A stretch of 8,041 nt of DNA, from NCBI GenBank assembly GCA_902491135.1, contig CABUGR010000036.1, positions 1 through 8,041 on the forward strand, given 5' to 3'. The DNA comes from an uncultured Collinsella sp. GTDB taxonomy: Bacteria; Actinomycetota; Coriobacteriia; Coriobacteriales; Coriobacteriaceae. Shown piece after piece: positions 1 to 6,087 of this stretch. Position numbers and translations under genes: made by a program. The notes beneath the pieces are model-generated. The model searched no databases. It was given only the letters and a program-made list of their open reading frames with translations, and had not been told where the DNA came from. Every line of letters starts with the position of its first letter. Within the stretch, counting starts at the first letter, position 1.

Positions 1-707
1 CAACCGCCTCAGAAATATCTGAGTATCGCGCCGGGTCAAAAGCATACGATGTCGCAGCTATACCCTGCACCCATTCGGAACGCGGATTAATTGAATAGCC
101 ACACAGCATCATCATACATGCATCTAGACCTGATTTCCCAAGTATCCGACGTATTGATGAGAGCATCGCGGGTCGCCCCTGCACCATCGTCGTCACCCCT
201 ATTAGCAGTATTTACCGTTTTTCTCTAAATGCGTATCGCCACCCTTAAGAATACGAAGTGTTTTATCCAGACCCGATTGTCCTCCATCTCAAACGAAGGG
301 ATAAGGAATCTCATCCGGAATCGGCAGTAACGGAGGATTCACAACGACAAGCGAAAAACATGAGTCATCTCTCAGAGGGGAGTAAAGGCTCCCCTCAAGC
401 ACCCTAGTTTCGTCATCCAAAGAGTTGATGGCAGTGTTTTTCTTACAAAGGTCGACAACAAAAGGGTTGATTTCTACAGATGTTACATCCATGCCACAGT
501 TGGTAAGTATCAGGCCCTGTATTCTGGGGCCAGAACACAAATCGAGAGCCTTCCGTGCGCTCTGCGGTGTAAGGCGCCAATCTCAGCAAATCTGTCCCAC
601 AATACTGCGCTGAAGAACAAGACGGAACCCCTGAGCCAAACTCCCCTATACCTTATTAAGGCTAAGACAGGCAAGTTCACGCACCCGGCATATTCCAGAA
701 TAACATC
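1..707 (-). pseudogene. Decayed class I SAM-dependent methyltransferase, C-terminus beyond the window edge
   Basis: Three minus-strand frames join into one methyltransferase-like protein. Piece one (about 707-573) reads RYRGVWLRGSVLFF then LWDRFAEIGA. Piece two (about 573-202) continues TPQSARKALDLCSGPRIQGL, which is the SAM-binding motif I, then VTSVEINPFVVDLC (motif II-like acidic strand end) and VVVNPPLLPIPDEIPYPFV (motif IV, NPP). Piece three (about 208-1) reads LLIGVTTMVQGRPAML and stays open to the edge. Lesions seen: a one-base frameshift near 570-578, an in-frame TGA at 289-291 exactly where PFV-G-DGG would be expected, and a frameshift near 205-212 just before TAA at 202-204. Motif I also has Arg where the family normally has Gly. 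NPP methyltransferases of this type usually act on amide or base nitrogens, but the substrate cannot be read here. Base composition is more AT-rich than the neighbours, which fits acquired DNA. An alternative is a working short gene from ATG 187, which has AGGGG eight bases upstream, but the sequence continuity argues for one broken gene. Confidence 0.72.
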
Positions 708-850
708 CTATTGTTTTAGATGCTCTACAAGCATGAACAGCCGCGAATCGGAAAGATCTTCTAGTTTCGCCCCGACTGACCGCCAAGGGCCAAAATGGCC
801 CCTCCATCCCCGGGCGACTGGCTCTGGCGCGCCGAGGAGTGTCCCCAAGT

Positions 851-883
851 GCCGGCAGAAAAGAAACGTCCCTATCTGCCGGC
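851..883. repeat. Palindromic hairpin, REP-like repeat candidate
   Basis: A perfect 9-bp inverted repeat, GCCGGCAGA (851-859) and TCTGCCGGC (875-883), flanks a 15-base loop. Its right arm touches the last base of the FHA gene's TAG stop. On the minus strand it is followed by a GGGGACACTC-like block that echoes the GGGACGTTTC in the loop. There is no T-run, so it is a poor intrinsic terminator. The size and placement resemble REP-type elements mobilised by RAYT transposases, and I believe similar strings recur in Coriobacteriia, but copy number cannot be seen here. The rest of 708-882 has a weak hairpin at 786-800 (GGGCC/GGCCC) and no gene. Confidence 0.42.
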
Positions 884-1821
884 TAGAGAGCACCGAAGAG
901 GATGGCGTAGGTAGTGGATTCGCCGAGCTTGAGCTCGTCGCCGGGATTGAGTTGGGCGGAACGGCCGGGCTCGACCTGAATGCAGACGCGCGTGGCCCCG
1001 TTTACCACCACGGTTCCGTTGGTGGACGACAAGTCCTCGACGTGCCAGATATTTTGAGCATCGCACCAGATATGAGCATGGCGGGCCGAGACATCGTCGC
1101 CGACGTCGGTAATATCGCCCTCACCAGTGGCCAGCGCGCCAATCTCAACACCCTGCTCACTCGGCTGAATCCAGCGCGGGGCGCTCACGACAAAACTGTT
1201 TTGTACGCGCAGCAAGCCCAAGGGGTGCGCCGGGGCGGGTTCGCGTTCGCCCGCGGTCATCGACATGCCAAGCGAACGCGGCGTGGATGTGCCTCCGCCA
1301 CAGGTCGCGTGCGCGTAGTCGATGGCATAGTTCACCGAGGACCGCACATCCGCCGAACAACCGACGGCGACAAACAGCACCAGCACGGCCTCGGCGCGCT
1401 CGGCGGGCATGAGTTCTGCCGCCTGGGACAGGCGATCGAGCGCGTTGCGATAGAGATTCGTGTCCTGGTGGCACTCTTCGAGCGCGCATACCATCGGTTC
1501 ACCTGCAGGACCGCACACCATATTGATCACAGCCGTGGAGTCCATGGGATTGCGCTGGCGCAGGGCCAGTTGCGACATAATACGCGCAGCCGAGGTACCG
1601 TATTCGGCAAAGTAGCGCTGCTGAAGCGTGCCGACCGGCGCGCGAACGATAAAGCGGGAAACCCAAGAGCGATCGGCGGCTCGGCTCTGCGGGCTGCGGC
1701 CGTCGGCGAGCGGACGGGACGAAAGCACCAAGCCGCACAGCTCGATATGGCTCAGATGCGCCGCGCGCTTAAAGATGTCAAACATGGCCCCGCATGGGGT
1801 GAGCTCAACTTGAGATGCCAT
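883..1821 (-). CDS. FHA-domain protein, third gene of kinase operon
   Basis: A 312-residue protein with a C-terminal forkhead-associated domain at about residues 208-311. FHA domains bind phosphothreonine peptides. The visible signatures are SARH at 245-248 (the Ser-x-x-His of the binding loop) and DLSSTNGT at 263-270 (the Asn-Gly-Thr loop). The usual Gly-Arg pair at the first loop is Gly-Ala (IGALATGEGDI, 227-237), so ligand binding may differ from the norm. Residues 1-200 match nothing I recognise. They are rich in Cys, lack a signal peptide and have one hydrophobic stretch (AVLVLFVAVGC, 145-155), probably a buried strand, so a cytosolic location is likely. The start is firm: AAGGAGG lies eight bases upstream inside the kinase's last codons, and only three bases separate the kinase stop from this ATG. 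It is the natural reader of phosphosites made by the neighbouring kinase. That role is inferred from context. Confidence 0.9.
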   Translation of the reverse strand: MASQVELTPCGAMFDIFKRAAHLSHIELCGLVLSSRPLADGRSPQSRAADRSWVSRFIVRAPVGTLQQRYFAEYGTSAARIMSQLALRQRNPMDSTAVINMVCGPAGEPMVCALEECHQDTNLYRNALDRLSQAAELMPAERAEAVLVLFVAVGCSADVRSSVNYAIDYAHATCGGGTSTPRSLGMSMTAGEREPAPAHPLGLLRVQNSFVVSAPRWIQPSEQGVEIGALATGEGDITDVGDDVSARHAHIWCDAQNIWHVEDLSSTNGTVVVNGATRVCIQVEPGRSAQLNPGDELKLGESTTYAILFGAL

Positions 1822-1824
1822 GAC

Positions 1825-3669
1825 CTAGGCCTCCTTGGTCGTAGAAATAGAATCGGACGATACTTCGACAGGTCCGCCAAAAGTACGGGCAGCTGCGGCT
1901 CCACCGGCAAGCGGAGTCGCCATCTGGGCTTTTGTGCGCCGCGGTGCCGAAACGGGAAGCTCAAAGGCAAAGCCCATCGCAAGTAAAAACCACGTAAGCG
2001 TATAGGTTGCAACCAGAGCGGCAACAAGGCCGCCCATCACGGCGCGTTGGGAAAATACGCTACATGCAGCCACAACCAGCACCGGAGCCTCGCAGGCAGA
2101 AAGCGCAAGCACACCCTGCAGGAACCCCGAGCGCCGATCGCGCGCAAGTGCCCCCGCGGCAACGCCGGCCATGCCTGGTAGCGCCAACGCCAGTGCGGCA
2201 ATAATACCCGGTAGTGGCCCAGACCACACGAGCGATCCCAAAGTCGCCGTCACGCGAGCGCCCGACGCCAGCAGCGCGGCCGAAACCACGACCACAGCCC
2301 AAACCACGCCACAGACGACCGTCGCGCCGACCATCAGCGCGCGACGAACCGCGCGGCCAGACGCATCCATGGGGCACGGCGTGAGCGGCTCGCCGCGAAG
2401 CGAACGACCGACATTTTGCGCATAGTGGTCACAAAACGCCGAGAGCGCCACCTCGACCGCCGCCGGCTCGGGACGATCTTTTTGATGGCTGGACAGACAG
2501 GCCATCACCACGTCGAACAGCTGGGCATCGACAAACGCCAGCGCATCGCGTAGCTCTTCGGAATCCGGCTCAAGCCCTAGCTGCTGGGCCTGCTCGGCCG
2601 CGGCGAGCGCCACATCGGGCTCACGACGAAGCAGCTGAGTCAAATCACAACCGGGCGCATGGGCACCAATAGGATAGTCGGGCCGCGTGTCCATCTTGAG
2701 ACGGTAGGGGCTCGCGATGTCGCGCGTCTTTTTGCGCGAACCCGAGGCACCCGAAGTACTCGGCGCGGCTTCGTATGGCGCGACGCCGGCAATGAGCTCG
2801 TAAACCGTGCTTGCCGCGGCGTATACGTCAATCGCCGGCGACATACGCAAAGCGCGCAGGTCGGGAATATCGTCGGTGAGCATCTCGGGCGGGGCATAGG
2901 CAACCGTCGCGCGACGCAGCGTGGCATAGCGCTCCGTAAACGACGCCTTGCCGCCGGTACCGGCCACGGCCGACGCAGGCTCGAGCGCCAGCGACGAGCC
3001 AAAGTCGATCAGGCACAGGTCAAAGGTGCCCTCGGCAAGCTGCCGGTCAAGCGGTAGACGCGCCGTACGCACCATAATATTAGCGGGCGAGATATCGCGA
3101 TGGACAAAGCCCTCGCCCACCAGGCTCATACGGCAGAGCAGATCGAACAGGTCGCGACCCAGACGCGCCGCCACAAGCGGCGACAGGCGTCCGGCATCGT
3201 CCACGGCGAGTCGCGAACGCAAGCGGGCAAGTGTCTCGCCCTCAACCCATTCCATGACAATTGCAGGCACACCGTCGACCTCGCCCCAGCCATAGAGGCG
3301 GGGAAAGCCCTTAAGGCCCGAAAGGGCGCGATGGCATTCATATTCCTCGCGAAATGCCGCTTTGAACTTGGCGACCAGCGCCTCGTGAGCGGCATCGTCG
3401 TCAAACTCATCGCGCGTCGGCAAGATGAGCTGTTTGAGTGCTACGTCCTCGCCTTGGGCGTTGACAGCACGCGTCACGCGGCCGATACCGCCACGGCGCA
3501 TGGTGGCATCGTCGGCAAACAGTATCGTAAAACGACGCAGATAGGCAGGCAGTTCGTCCTGACCGAGCGCAATGGCCGGCTCAAACCCGTCGACACGCGC
3601 CAGGCGCAGGCCGACCATGGGATCGCGACCGAGCGATTGTGGTGTGGTGGATGCAAGATCGGTCATCAT
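1825..3669 (-). CDS. Membrane-anchored Hanks-type Ser/Thr protein kinase
   Basis: A 614-residue kinase. The catalytic domain (about 45-410) carries a Gly-rich loop RGGIGRVTRAV (59-69), the ATP lysine in VALK (Lys79), a helix-C glutamate in FREEYE (106-111), the catalytic loop HRDISPANIM (190-199, Asp192 and Asn197), DFG (222-224), APPE (259-262) and DVYAAASTVYEL (281-292). All key residues are present, so it should be active. Residues 443-570 form about four membrane segments, followed by a short polar tail (571-614). This differs from PknB-type kinases, which have one membrane segment followed by extracellular PASTA repeats; here the kinase domain is cytosolic and no outer sensor domain is evident. 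The ATG overlaps the upstream gene's TGA by four bases (ATGA), with no clear Shine-Dalgarno, so translation is probably coupled; a second ATG follows at once. The FHA gene downstream is a likely partner or substrate reader. The activating signal is unknown. Confidence 0.93.
   Translation of the reverse strand: MMTDLASTTPQSLGRDPMVGLRLARVDGFEPAIALGQDELPAYLRRFTILFADDATMRRGGIGRVTRAVNAQGEDVALKQLILPTRDEFDDDAAHEALVAKFKAAFREEYECHRALSGLKGFPRLYGWGEVDGVPAIVMEWVEGETLARLRSRLAVDDAGRLSPLVAARLGRDLFDLLCRMSLVGEGFVHRDISPANIMVRTARLPLDRQLAEGTFDLCLIDFGSSLALEPASAVAGTGGKASFTERYATLRRATVAYAPPEMLTDDIPDLRALRMSPAIDVYAAASTVYELIAGVAPYEAAPSTSGASGSRKKTRDIASPYRLKMDTRPDYPIGAHAPGCDLTQLLRREPDVALAAAEQAQQLGLEPDSEELRDALAFVDAQLFDVVMACLSSHQKDRPEPAAVEVALSAFCDHYAQNVGRSLRGEPLTPCPMDASGRAVRRALMVGATVVCGVVWAVVVVSAALLASGARVTATLGSLVWSGPLPGIIAALALALPGMAGVAAGALARDRRSGFLQGVLALSACEAPVLVVAACSVFSQRAVMGGLVAALVATYTLTWFLLAMGFAFELPVSAPRRTKAQMATPLAGGAAAARTFGGPVEVSSDSISTTKEA
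1830..1836 (-). promoter_or_regulatory. Shine-Dalgarno of the FHA gene inside the kinase C-terminus
   Basis: AAGGAGG on the minus strand lies within the kinase's final Lys-Glu codons, eight bases before the FHA gene's ATG at 1821. It is a near-perfect anti-16S match. It fixes the start and shows that the two genes share an mRNA. Confidence 0.85.
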
Positions 3670-4571
3670 AGGGCAAGCGCCGCCACGTTATTGTTGAAGT
3701 TACCGAGCGCGACGTCATCATCGCCGTAATGGCCGACCCATTGACATAGGTTGGTGTAACAGCCCCACAGATTGGCATACTGCTGATACCACCTTGACCG
3801 GGGCGAGAATGTCTGACGACCGAACTCGGCTCGAATGACAAACATCTCCCCGACCAGGCTGTCGCACGGCCTGGGATCTCCCGTAGAGTTATAGGTCGAG
3901 ACCACGTCATTGGCACGAGAAACATAGCCGTCGAGCATGTTGTACTTGGTCACAAGCCAGCTGTGAATGCTCTCTTCATCAGCAGCGGAAAGGCCGCCGG
4001 AGTTTGCATCGTTGTCAGTGTTGCCGCCCGTCGAGCCGCCGTTTCCAGGCCCTCCGGTAGAGGAACCCGACCCAGAGCCGCCGCCCGAACTCGATGAATC
4101 CGAGCCGGAGCCAGAAGTATCCGAGCTACCGGGCTTTCCGGACTGCTGGGCGTCCTGCTCCTTTTGCTGCTCGACCTTATTCACCGTTGCCGCCACGCTA
4201 TTGTTGGACAATCGATCGATGATCTTGGTGTTGGTGAGCACGATGGTTTTGCCATTGGCAAGCGTGACTTCGTTGTCCGGGGCCTCGGCGCCGTCCGCAT
4301 CGTCGGTGCCAAACACAATATGCCCGACCACACTTGCCCAAGCATATCCAGTCGTGGTGCCCAGATCGCTTTTGACCTCATGCCCCACGCGCGGTTCGCG
4401 TGCGGCATGCGCCTGCATCATGGACGGCACGGTCATGCCATAGGCAGAAACGCCAGCTATGACCAGCACCAGCGAGCACGATAGCAGTGCGTACGCCCGC
4501 GGCGCAAAGCCCAGTCGGCGTCGTATGCGCACCGCGGCGCCGCGCTTTGTCTGAGTGCCACCGGGCCGCAT
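3666..4571 (-). CDS. Membrane-anchored or secreted protein of unknown function, first gene of kinase operon
   Basis: A 301-residue protein when started at ATG 4571, preceded by GGAGGAGAACGC; an upstream in-frame ATG at 4628 has no Shine-Dalgarno and would put a terminator hairpin inside the gene. The N-terminus is basic (RIRRR, 16-20?-region), followed by one hydrophobic helix at about 27-46. It is therefore an inner-membrane anchor or a signal peptide; the QAHAA stretch near 53-57 could be cleaved. An outer domain (58-133) with mixed beta-like character leads into a Gln/Lys/Glu-rich stretch. A low-complexity Ser/Gly/Asn linker follows (144-194). A C-terminal domain (195-301) is rich in Trp and Tyr and has Cys at 236, 271 and 276, perhaps disulfide-bonded outside the cell. 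I recognise no family. Its stop overlaps the kinase start by four bases, so the two are made together. It may be the sensor or a substrate of the kinase; that is inference. Confidence 0.82.
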   Translation of the reverse strand: MRPGGTQTKRGAAVRIRRRLGFAPRAYALLSCSLVLVIAGVSAYGMTVPSMMQAHAAREPRVGHEVKSDLGTTTGYAWASVVGHIVFGTDDADGAEAPDNEVTLANGKTIVLTNTKIIDRLSNNSVAATVNKVEQQKEQDAQQSGKPGSSDTSGSGSDSSSSGGGSGSGSSTGGPGNGGSTGGNTDNDANSGGLSAADEESIHSWLVTKYNMLDGYVSRANDVVSTYNSTGDPRPCDSLVGEMFVIRAEFGRQTFSPRSRWYQQYANLWGCYTNLCQWVGHYGDDDVALGNFNNNVAALAL

Positions 4572-4576
4572 GCGTT

Positions 4577-4583
4577 CTCCTCC
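4577..4583 (-). promoter_or_regulatory. Shine-Dalgarno that decides the start of the 301-residue protein
   Basis: GGAGGAG on the minus strand, with five bases (AACGC) before ATG 4571. It is the only good ribosome site among three in-frame ATGs (4664, 4628, 4571). The T-run of the terminator hairpin ends directly before it. Confidence 0.75.
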
Positions 4584-4611
4584 AACAAAAACACGCCGCT
4601 CGGGAGCGGCG
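4584..4611 (-). terminator. Intrinsic terminator or attenuator in the leader of the kinase operon
   Basis: On the minus strand, CGCCGCTC (4611-4604) pairs with GAGCGGCG (4601-4594) across a two-base loop (or 7 bp with a four-base loop). TGTTTTTGTT follows. The GC-rich 8-bp stem and T-run are classic for Rho-independent termination. It ends at the ribosome site of the downstream gene, leaving no room for a promoter in between. It must therefore either act as an attenuator in that gene's leader or be a leaky end to the ybaB-recR transcript. Confidence 0.8.
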
Positions 4612-4635
4612 CATTCATTCGAATCCATATTTGAG

Positions 4636-4664
4636 TGTATCAGCGAACCAAAAAGGTTGCGCAA
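4636..4664 (-). promoter_or_regulatory. Weak candidate promoter for the kinase operon
   Basis: On the minus strand TTGCGC (4664-4659) and GATACA (4641-4636) are spaced by 17 bases, upstream of the terminator hairpin. Both boxes are poor matches. The -35 candidate overlaps the palindrome GTTGCGCAAC. It is offered because a promoter for the operon should lie upstream of the hairpin. Confidence 0.25.
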
Positions 4665-4672
4665 CGAATGGG

Positions 4673-4700
4673 CAAATTAAGGATGCGAGCGGAAGCATCC
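4673..4700 (-). terminator. Possible terminator of the ybaB-recR operon
   Basis: On the minus strand GGATGC and GCATCC pair across an eight-base loop, followed by TTAATTTG. The 6-bp stem and broken T-run make it weak. It lies about 120 bases after the recR stop. Confidence 0.35.
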
Positions 4701-4749
4701 ATGCGATAAGCGGATACGAAGTATCTTTGTTGCACAACAAACTCACAGT

Positions 4750-4779
4750 CGCACGGGGAAATTATGGCTACCCCGTGCG
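4750..4779. repeat. 9-bp inverted repeat downstream of recR
   Basis: CGCACGGGG (4750-4758) and CCCCGTGCG (4771-4779) pair perfectly around a 12-base AT-rich loop, 37 bases past the recR stop. On the minus strand no T-run follows, so it may protect the 3' end of the recR mRNA or be part of a structured leader rather than a terminator alone. Smaller inverted repeats follow at 4713-4725 (GATAC/GTATC) and 4725-4740 (TTTGTTG/CAACAAA). Confidence 0.6.
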
Positions 4780-4816
4780 TCGCAAGGAAAACATACGGCA
4801 GGAGCAGGCGCGCCAC

Positions 4817-5413
4817 CTAAATCGCGCGGCGGGCCTCGATGGCGCGGCCAAGCGTAAGCTCGTCGGCATACTCCAAGTCGCCGCCCACGGGAAGGCCGCT
4901 TGCCAGACGCGACACCTCGACGCCCAACGGCTTGATGGTACGGGCCAGATAGCTCGCCGTGGTCTCGCCCTCAATATTGGGGTTGGTGGCGATGATGACC
5001 TCGTGGATGTCCTCGTGGCCCAAGCGTGCCAGCAGCTCTCGAATGTGCAGCTGCTCGGGGCCAATCTTGTCCATGGGACTGATCACGCCGCCCAATACGT
5101 GGTAGAGGCCGTGGTAGCTGCCCGTGCGCTCAATCGCCTGGACATCGCGCGGCTCGCCCACCACGCAAATGCGAGTGGTATCGCGCATCGGGTCCTGGCA
5201 GATGGAGCACTCGTCGGCCGTGGCGTAGTTAAAGCAGCGGCTGCAAAAGTGGACCTCCTGCTTGACCTCCAGGATGGCCTCGGCCAGGCGGCGCGCCTCC
5301 TCGGCGTCGGCCTCCAACAGGTAATAGGCGATGCGCTGGGCCGACTTGGGACCAATGCCCGGCAGACGGCCCAGCTCATCGAGCAGTTTTTGCAGACTGT
5401 GATTTGCACTCAT
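4817..5413 (-). CDS. recR: Recombination mediator protein RecR
   Basis: A 198-residue protein, close to the usual length of about 200. RecR forms a ring clamp on DNA and works with RecO (and RecF) to load RecA at gaps and breaks. The order of parts is canonical: helix-hairpin-helix [17 protein letters not shown] (17-33), a four-Cys zinc site (Cys57, Cys60, Cys69, Cys72), a Toprim domain (about 80-175) with the conserved Glu in VVGEPRD (Glu87) and NPNIEGE (144-150), and the C-terminal [15 protein letters not shown] segment (178-191). It starts 13 bases after the ybaB stop. The ribosome site is weak (an AT-rich CATATAT run before the ATG), so translation is probably coupled to ybaB. The ybaB-recR pair is a very common arrangement. 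Confidence 0.98.
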   Translation of the reverse strand: MSANHSLQKLLDELGRLPGIGPKSAQRIAYYLLEADAEEARRLAEAILEVKQEVHFCSRCFNYATADECSICQDPMRDTTRICVVGEPRDVQAIERTGSYHGLYHVLGGVISPMDKIGPEQLHIRELLARLGHEDIHEVIIATNPNIEGETTASYLARTIKPLGVEVSRLASGLPVGGDLEYADELTLGRAIEARRAI

Positions 5414-5426
5414 ATATATGCGTGTC

Positions 5427-5747
5427 TTAGAACGGCATGCCCGGGATGTTGAGGCCGCCGGTGATGGCGCCCATCTGCTTGTTGGCGAGCTCGTTGACGC
5501 CGCGGACGGCCTCGTTGACGGCAGCCATGATCATGTCCTGCAGCATATCGACGTCCTCGGGATCGAGGGCATCGGGGTCGATGGTGAGGTTGACGAGCTC
5601 CATCTCGCCGTTAACGGTCACCTTGACCATACCGCCGCCGGCAGAGGCGTCGACGGTCTGGGACTTGAGGTTCTCCTGCGCGGCGGCAAGCTGCTCCTGC
5701 ATCTTGCGAGCCTGCTTCATCATCTGCTGCATGTTCATACCGGCCAT
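5427..5747 (-). CDS. ybaB: YbaB/EbfC family nucleoid-associated protein
   Basis: A 106-residue protein, the normal length for the family. These small dimeric proteins bind DNA with little sequence preference and are linked to nucleoid organisation and gene regulation. The N-terminal helix is Met/Gln-rich ([17 protein letters not shown], 4-20). A beta sheet follows, with the typical [15 protein letters not shown] (37-51) and [19 protein letters not shown] (54-72). A second long helix with [15 protein letters not shown] (78-92) comes next, and the Gly/Pro tail GLNIPGMPF closes the protein. The start is supported by AAAGGAG five bases upstream of the ATG. It is the first gene of the operon with recR. 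Its usual upstream partner dnaX is separated from it here by an opposite-strand gene, so it needs its own promoter. Confidence 0.97.
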   Translation of the reverse strand: MAGMNMQQMMKQARKMQEQLAAAQENLKSQTVDASAGGGMVKVTVNGEMELVNLTIDPDALDPEDVDMLQDMIMAAVNEAVRGVNELANKQMGAITGGLNIPGMPF

Positions 5748-5822
5748 GATGGCTCCTTTACGTGCGGCCGCGCGACAAGCTGCAAGGGCAGCCGGAGCAC
5801 GGCGGGACTTTCAAACTCAAAA

Positions 5823-5851
5823 ATCGTACCACGGCGCGGGGCAAGCAAGCG
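5823..5851 (-). promoter_or_regulatory. Candidate promoter of the ybaB-recR operon
   Basis: On the minus strand TGGTACGAT (5831-5823) is an extended -10 element, and CGCTTG (5851-5846) lies 17 bases upstream as a weak -35. Transcription would start near 5816, giving a leader of about 70 bases. The divergent gene upstream means that ybaB cannot simply ride on the dnaX transcript. Confidence 0.4.
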
Positions 5852-5909
5852 GGACGGACGTGTTCCCTCAGTCGATATACATGTCCTGGAGTGCAAGCCG
5901 CGCCCAAAG

Positions 5910-5944
5910 ATTATGCAAAGTTGAATAATTCGCATCTGCATAAT
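5910..5944. repeat. Inverted repeat ATTATGCA/TGCATAAT
   Basis: Arms of 8 bp (5910-5917 and 5937-5944) are separated by 19 bases, in an AT-rich patch between two divergent genes. The minus-strand reading of the left arm contains a possible -10 (CATAAT). It could be an operator. No regulator is identified. Confidence 0.4.
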
Positions 5945-5975
5945 ATTGAAAGCTAAATCTTGTAGAGCCGGAATC

Positions 5976-6012
5976 CGGCATTTTCTGCATCCAGCTAGAT
6001 AACAAAATGCCG
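5976..6012. repeat. Inverted repeat CGGCATTTT/AAAATGCCG
   Basis: Arms of 9 bp (5976-5984 and 6004-6012) are again separated by 19 bases, ending 35 bases upstream of the plus-strand -10 box. The left arm can instead pair with GCCGG just before it (GCCGGAATCCGGC, 5967-5979, then ATTTT), so two exclusive folds exist. Its role may be operator or terminator; neither is shown. With the repeat at 5910-5944 it accounts for most of the visible structure in the 340-base gap 5748-6087, which holds no gene I can support. Confidence 0.4.
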
Positions 6013-6047
6013 AACCGCTGCTCGAGGCGGCGCTCATGATGGCAGGG

Positions 6048-6053
6048 TATAAT
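6048..6053 (+). promoter_or_regulatory. -10 box of the 157-residue membrane protein gene
   Basis: A perfect TATAAT lies 34 bases before the ATG at 6088. No convincing -35 lies 16-18 bases upstream (around 6024-6031 is GC-rich), so an activator may be needed. The predicted leader is about 28 bases. Confidence 0.5.
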
Positions 6054-6076
6054 TTGATTGTCACAGACAGCAATTT

Positions 6077-6081
6077 GGAGG
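6077..6081 (+). promoter_or_regulatory. Shine-Dalgarno that decides the start at 6088
   Basis: GGAGG, six bases before ATG 6088. The earlier in-frame ATG at 6058 has no ribosome site and would place this GGAGG inside the gene. Confidence 0.75.
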
Positions 6082-6087
6082 TGCCCC

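Noticed and set aside
1..187. Separate short gene starting at ATG 187 with AGGGG eight bases upstream
   Set aside because: It cannot be fully excluded, but the frame continues the methyltransferase (LLIGVTTMVQGRPAML) upstream of the ATG, so it is more likely the broken gene's third piece.
289..585. TGA read as glycine (alternative genetic code), because TGA at 289-291 sits where a Gly is expected and another TGA at 583-585 lies upstream of motif I
   Set aside because: The upstream TGA vanishes when a one-base frameshift is assumed, which gives a better sequence (RFAEIGALTPQSARKAL). A further frameshift near 208 is needed in any case, and TGA is the natural stop of the 301-residue gene at 3666-3668. 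A decaying gene explains all of it.
733..1986. 417-codon plus-strand open frame opposite the FHA gene
   Set aside because: It runs antisense to a protein with clear FHA motifs and tight operon spacing. Its composition (Arg, His and Gly-rich, no domain) is typical of the complement of GC-rich coding sequence.
4487..5452. 321-codon plus-strand open frame across the spacer and recR
   Set aside because: It is antisense to the 301-residue gene's start and to all of recR, has no ribosome site and encodes no recognisable domain.
5748..6087. Signal recognition particle RNA or tRNA, which often lies near dnaX
   Set aside because: No GGAAG/CAGGCC-type SRP core, no tRNA cloverleaf or T-loop sequence was found on either strand.
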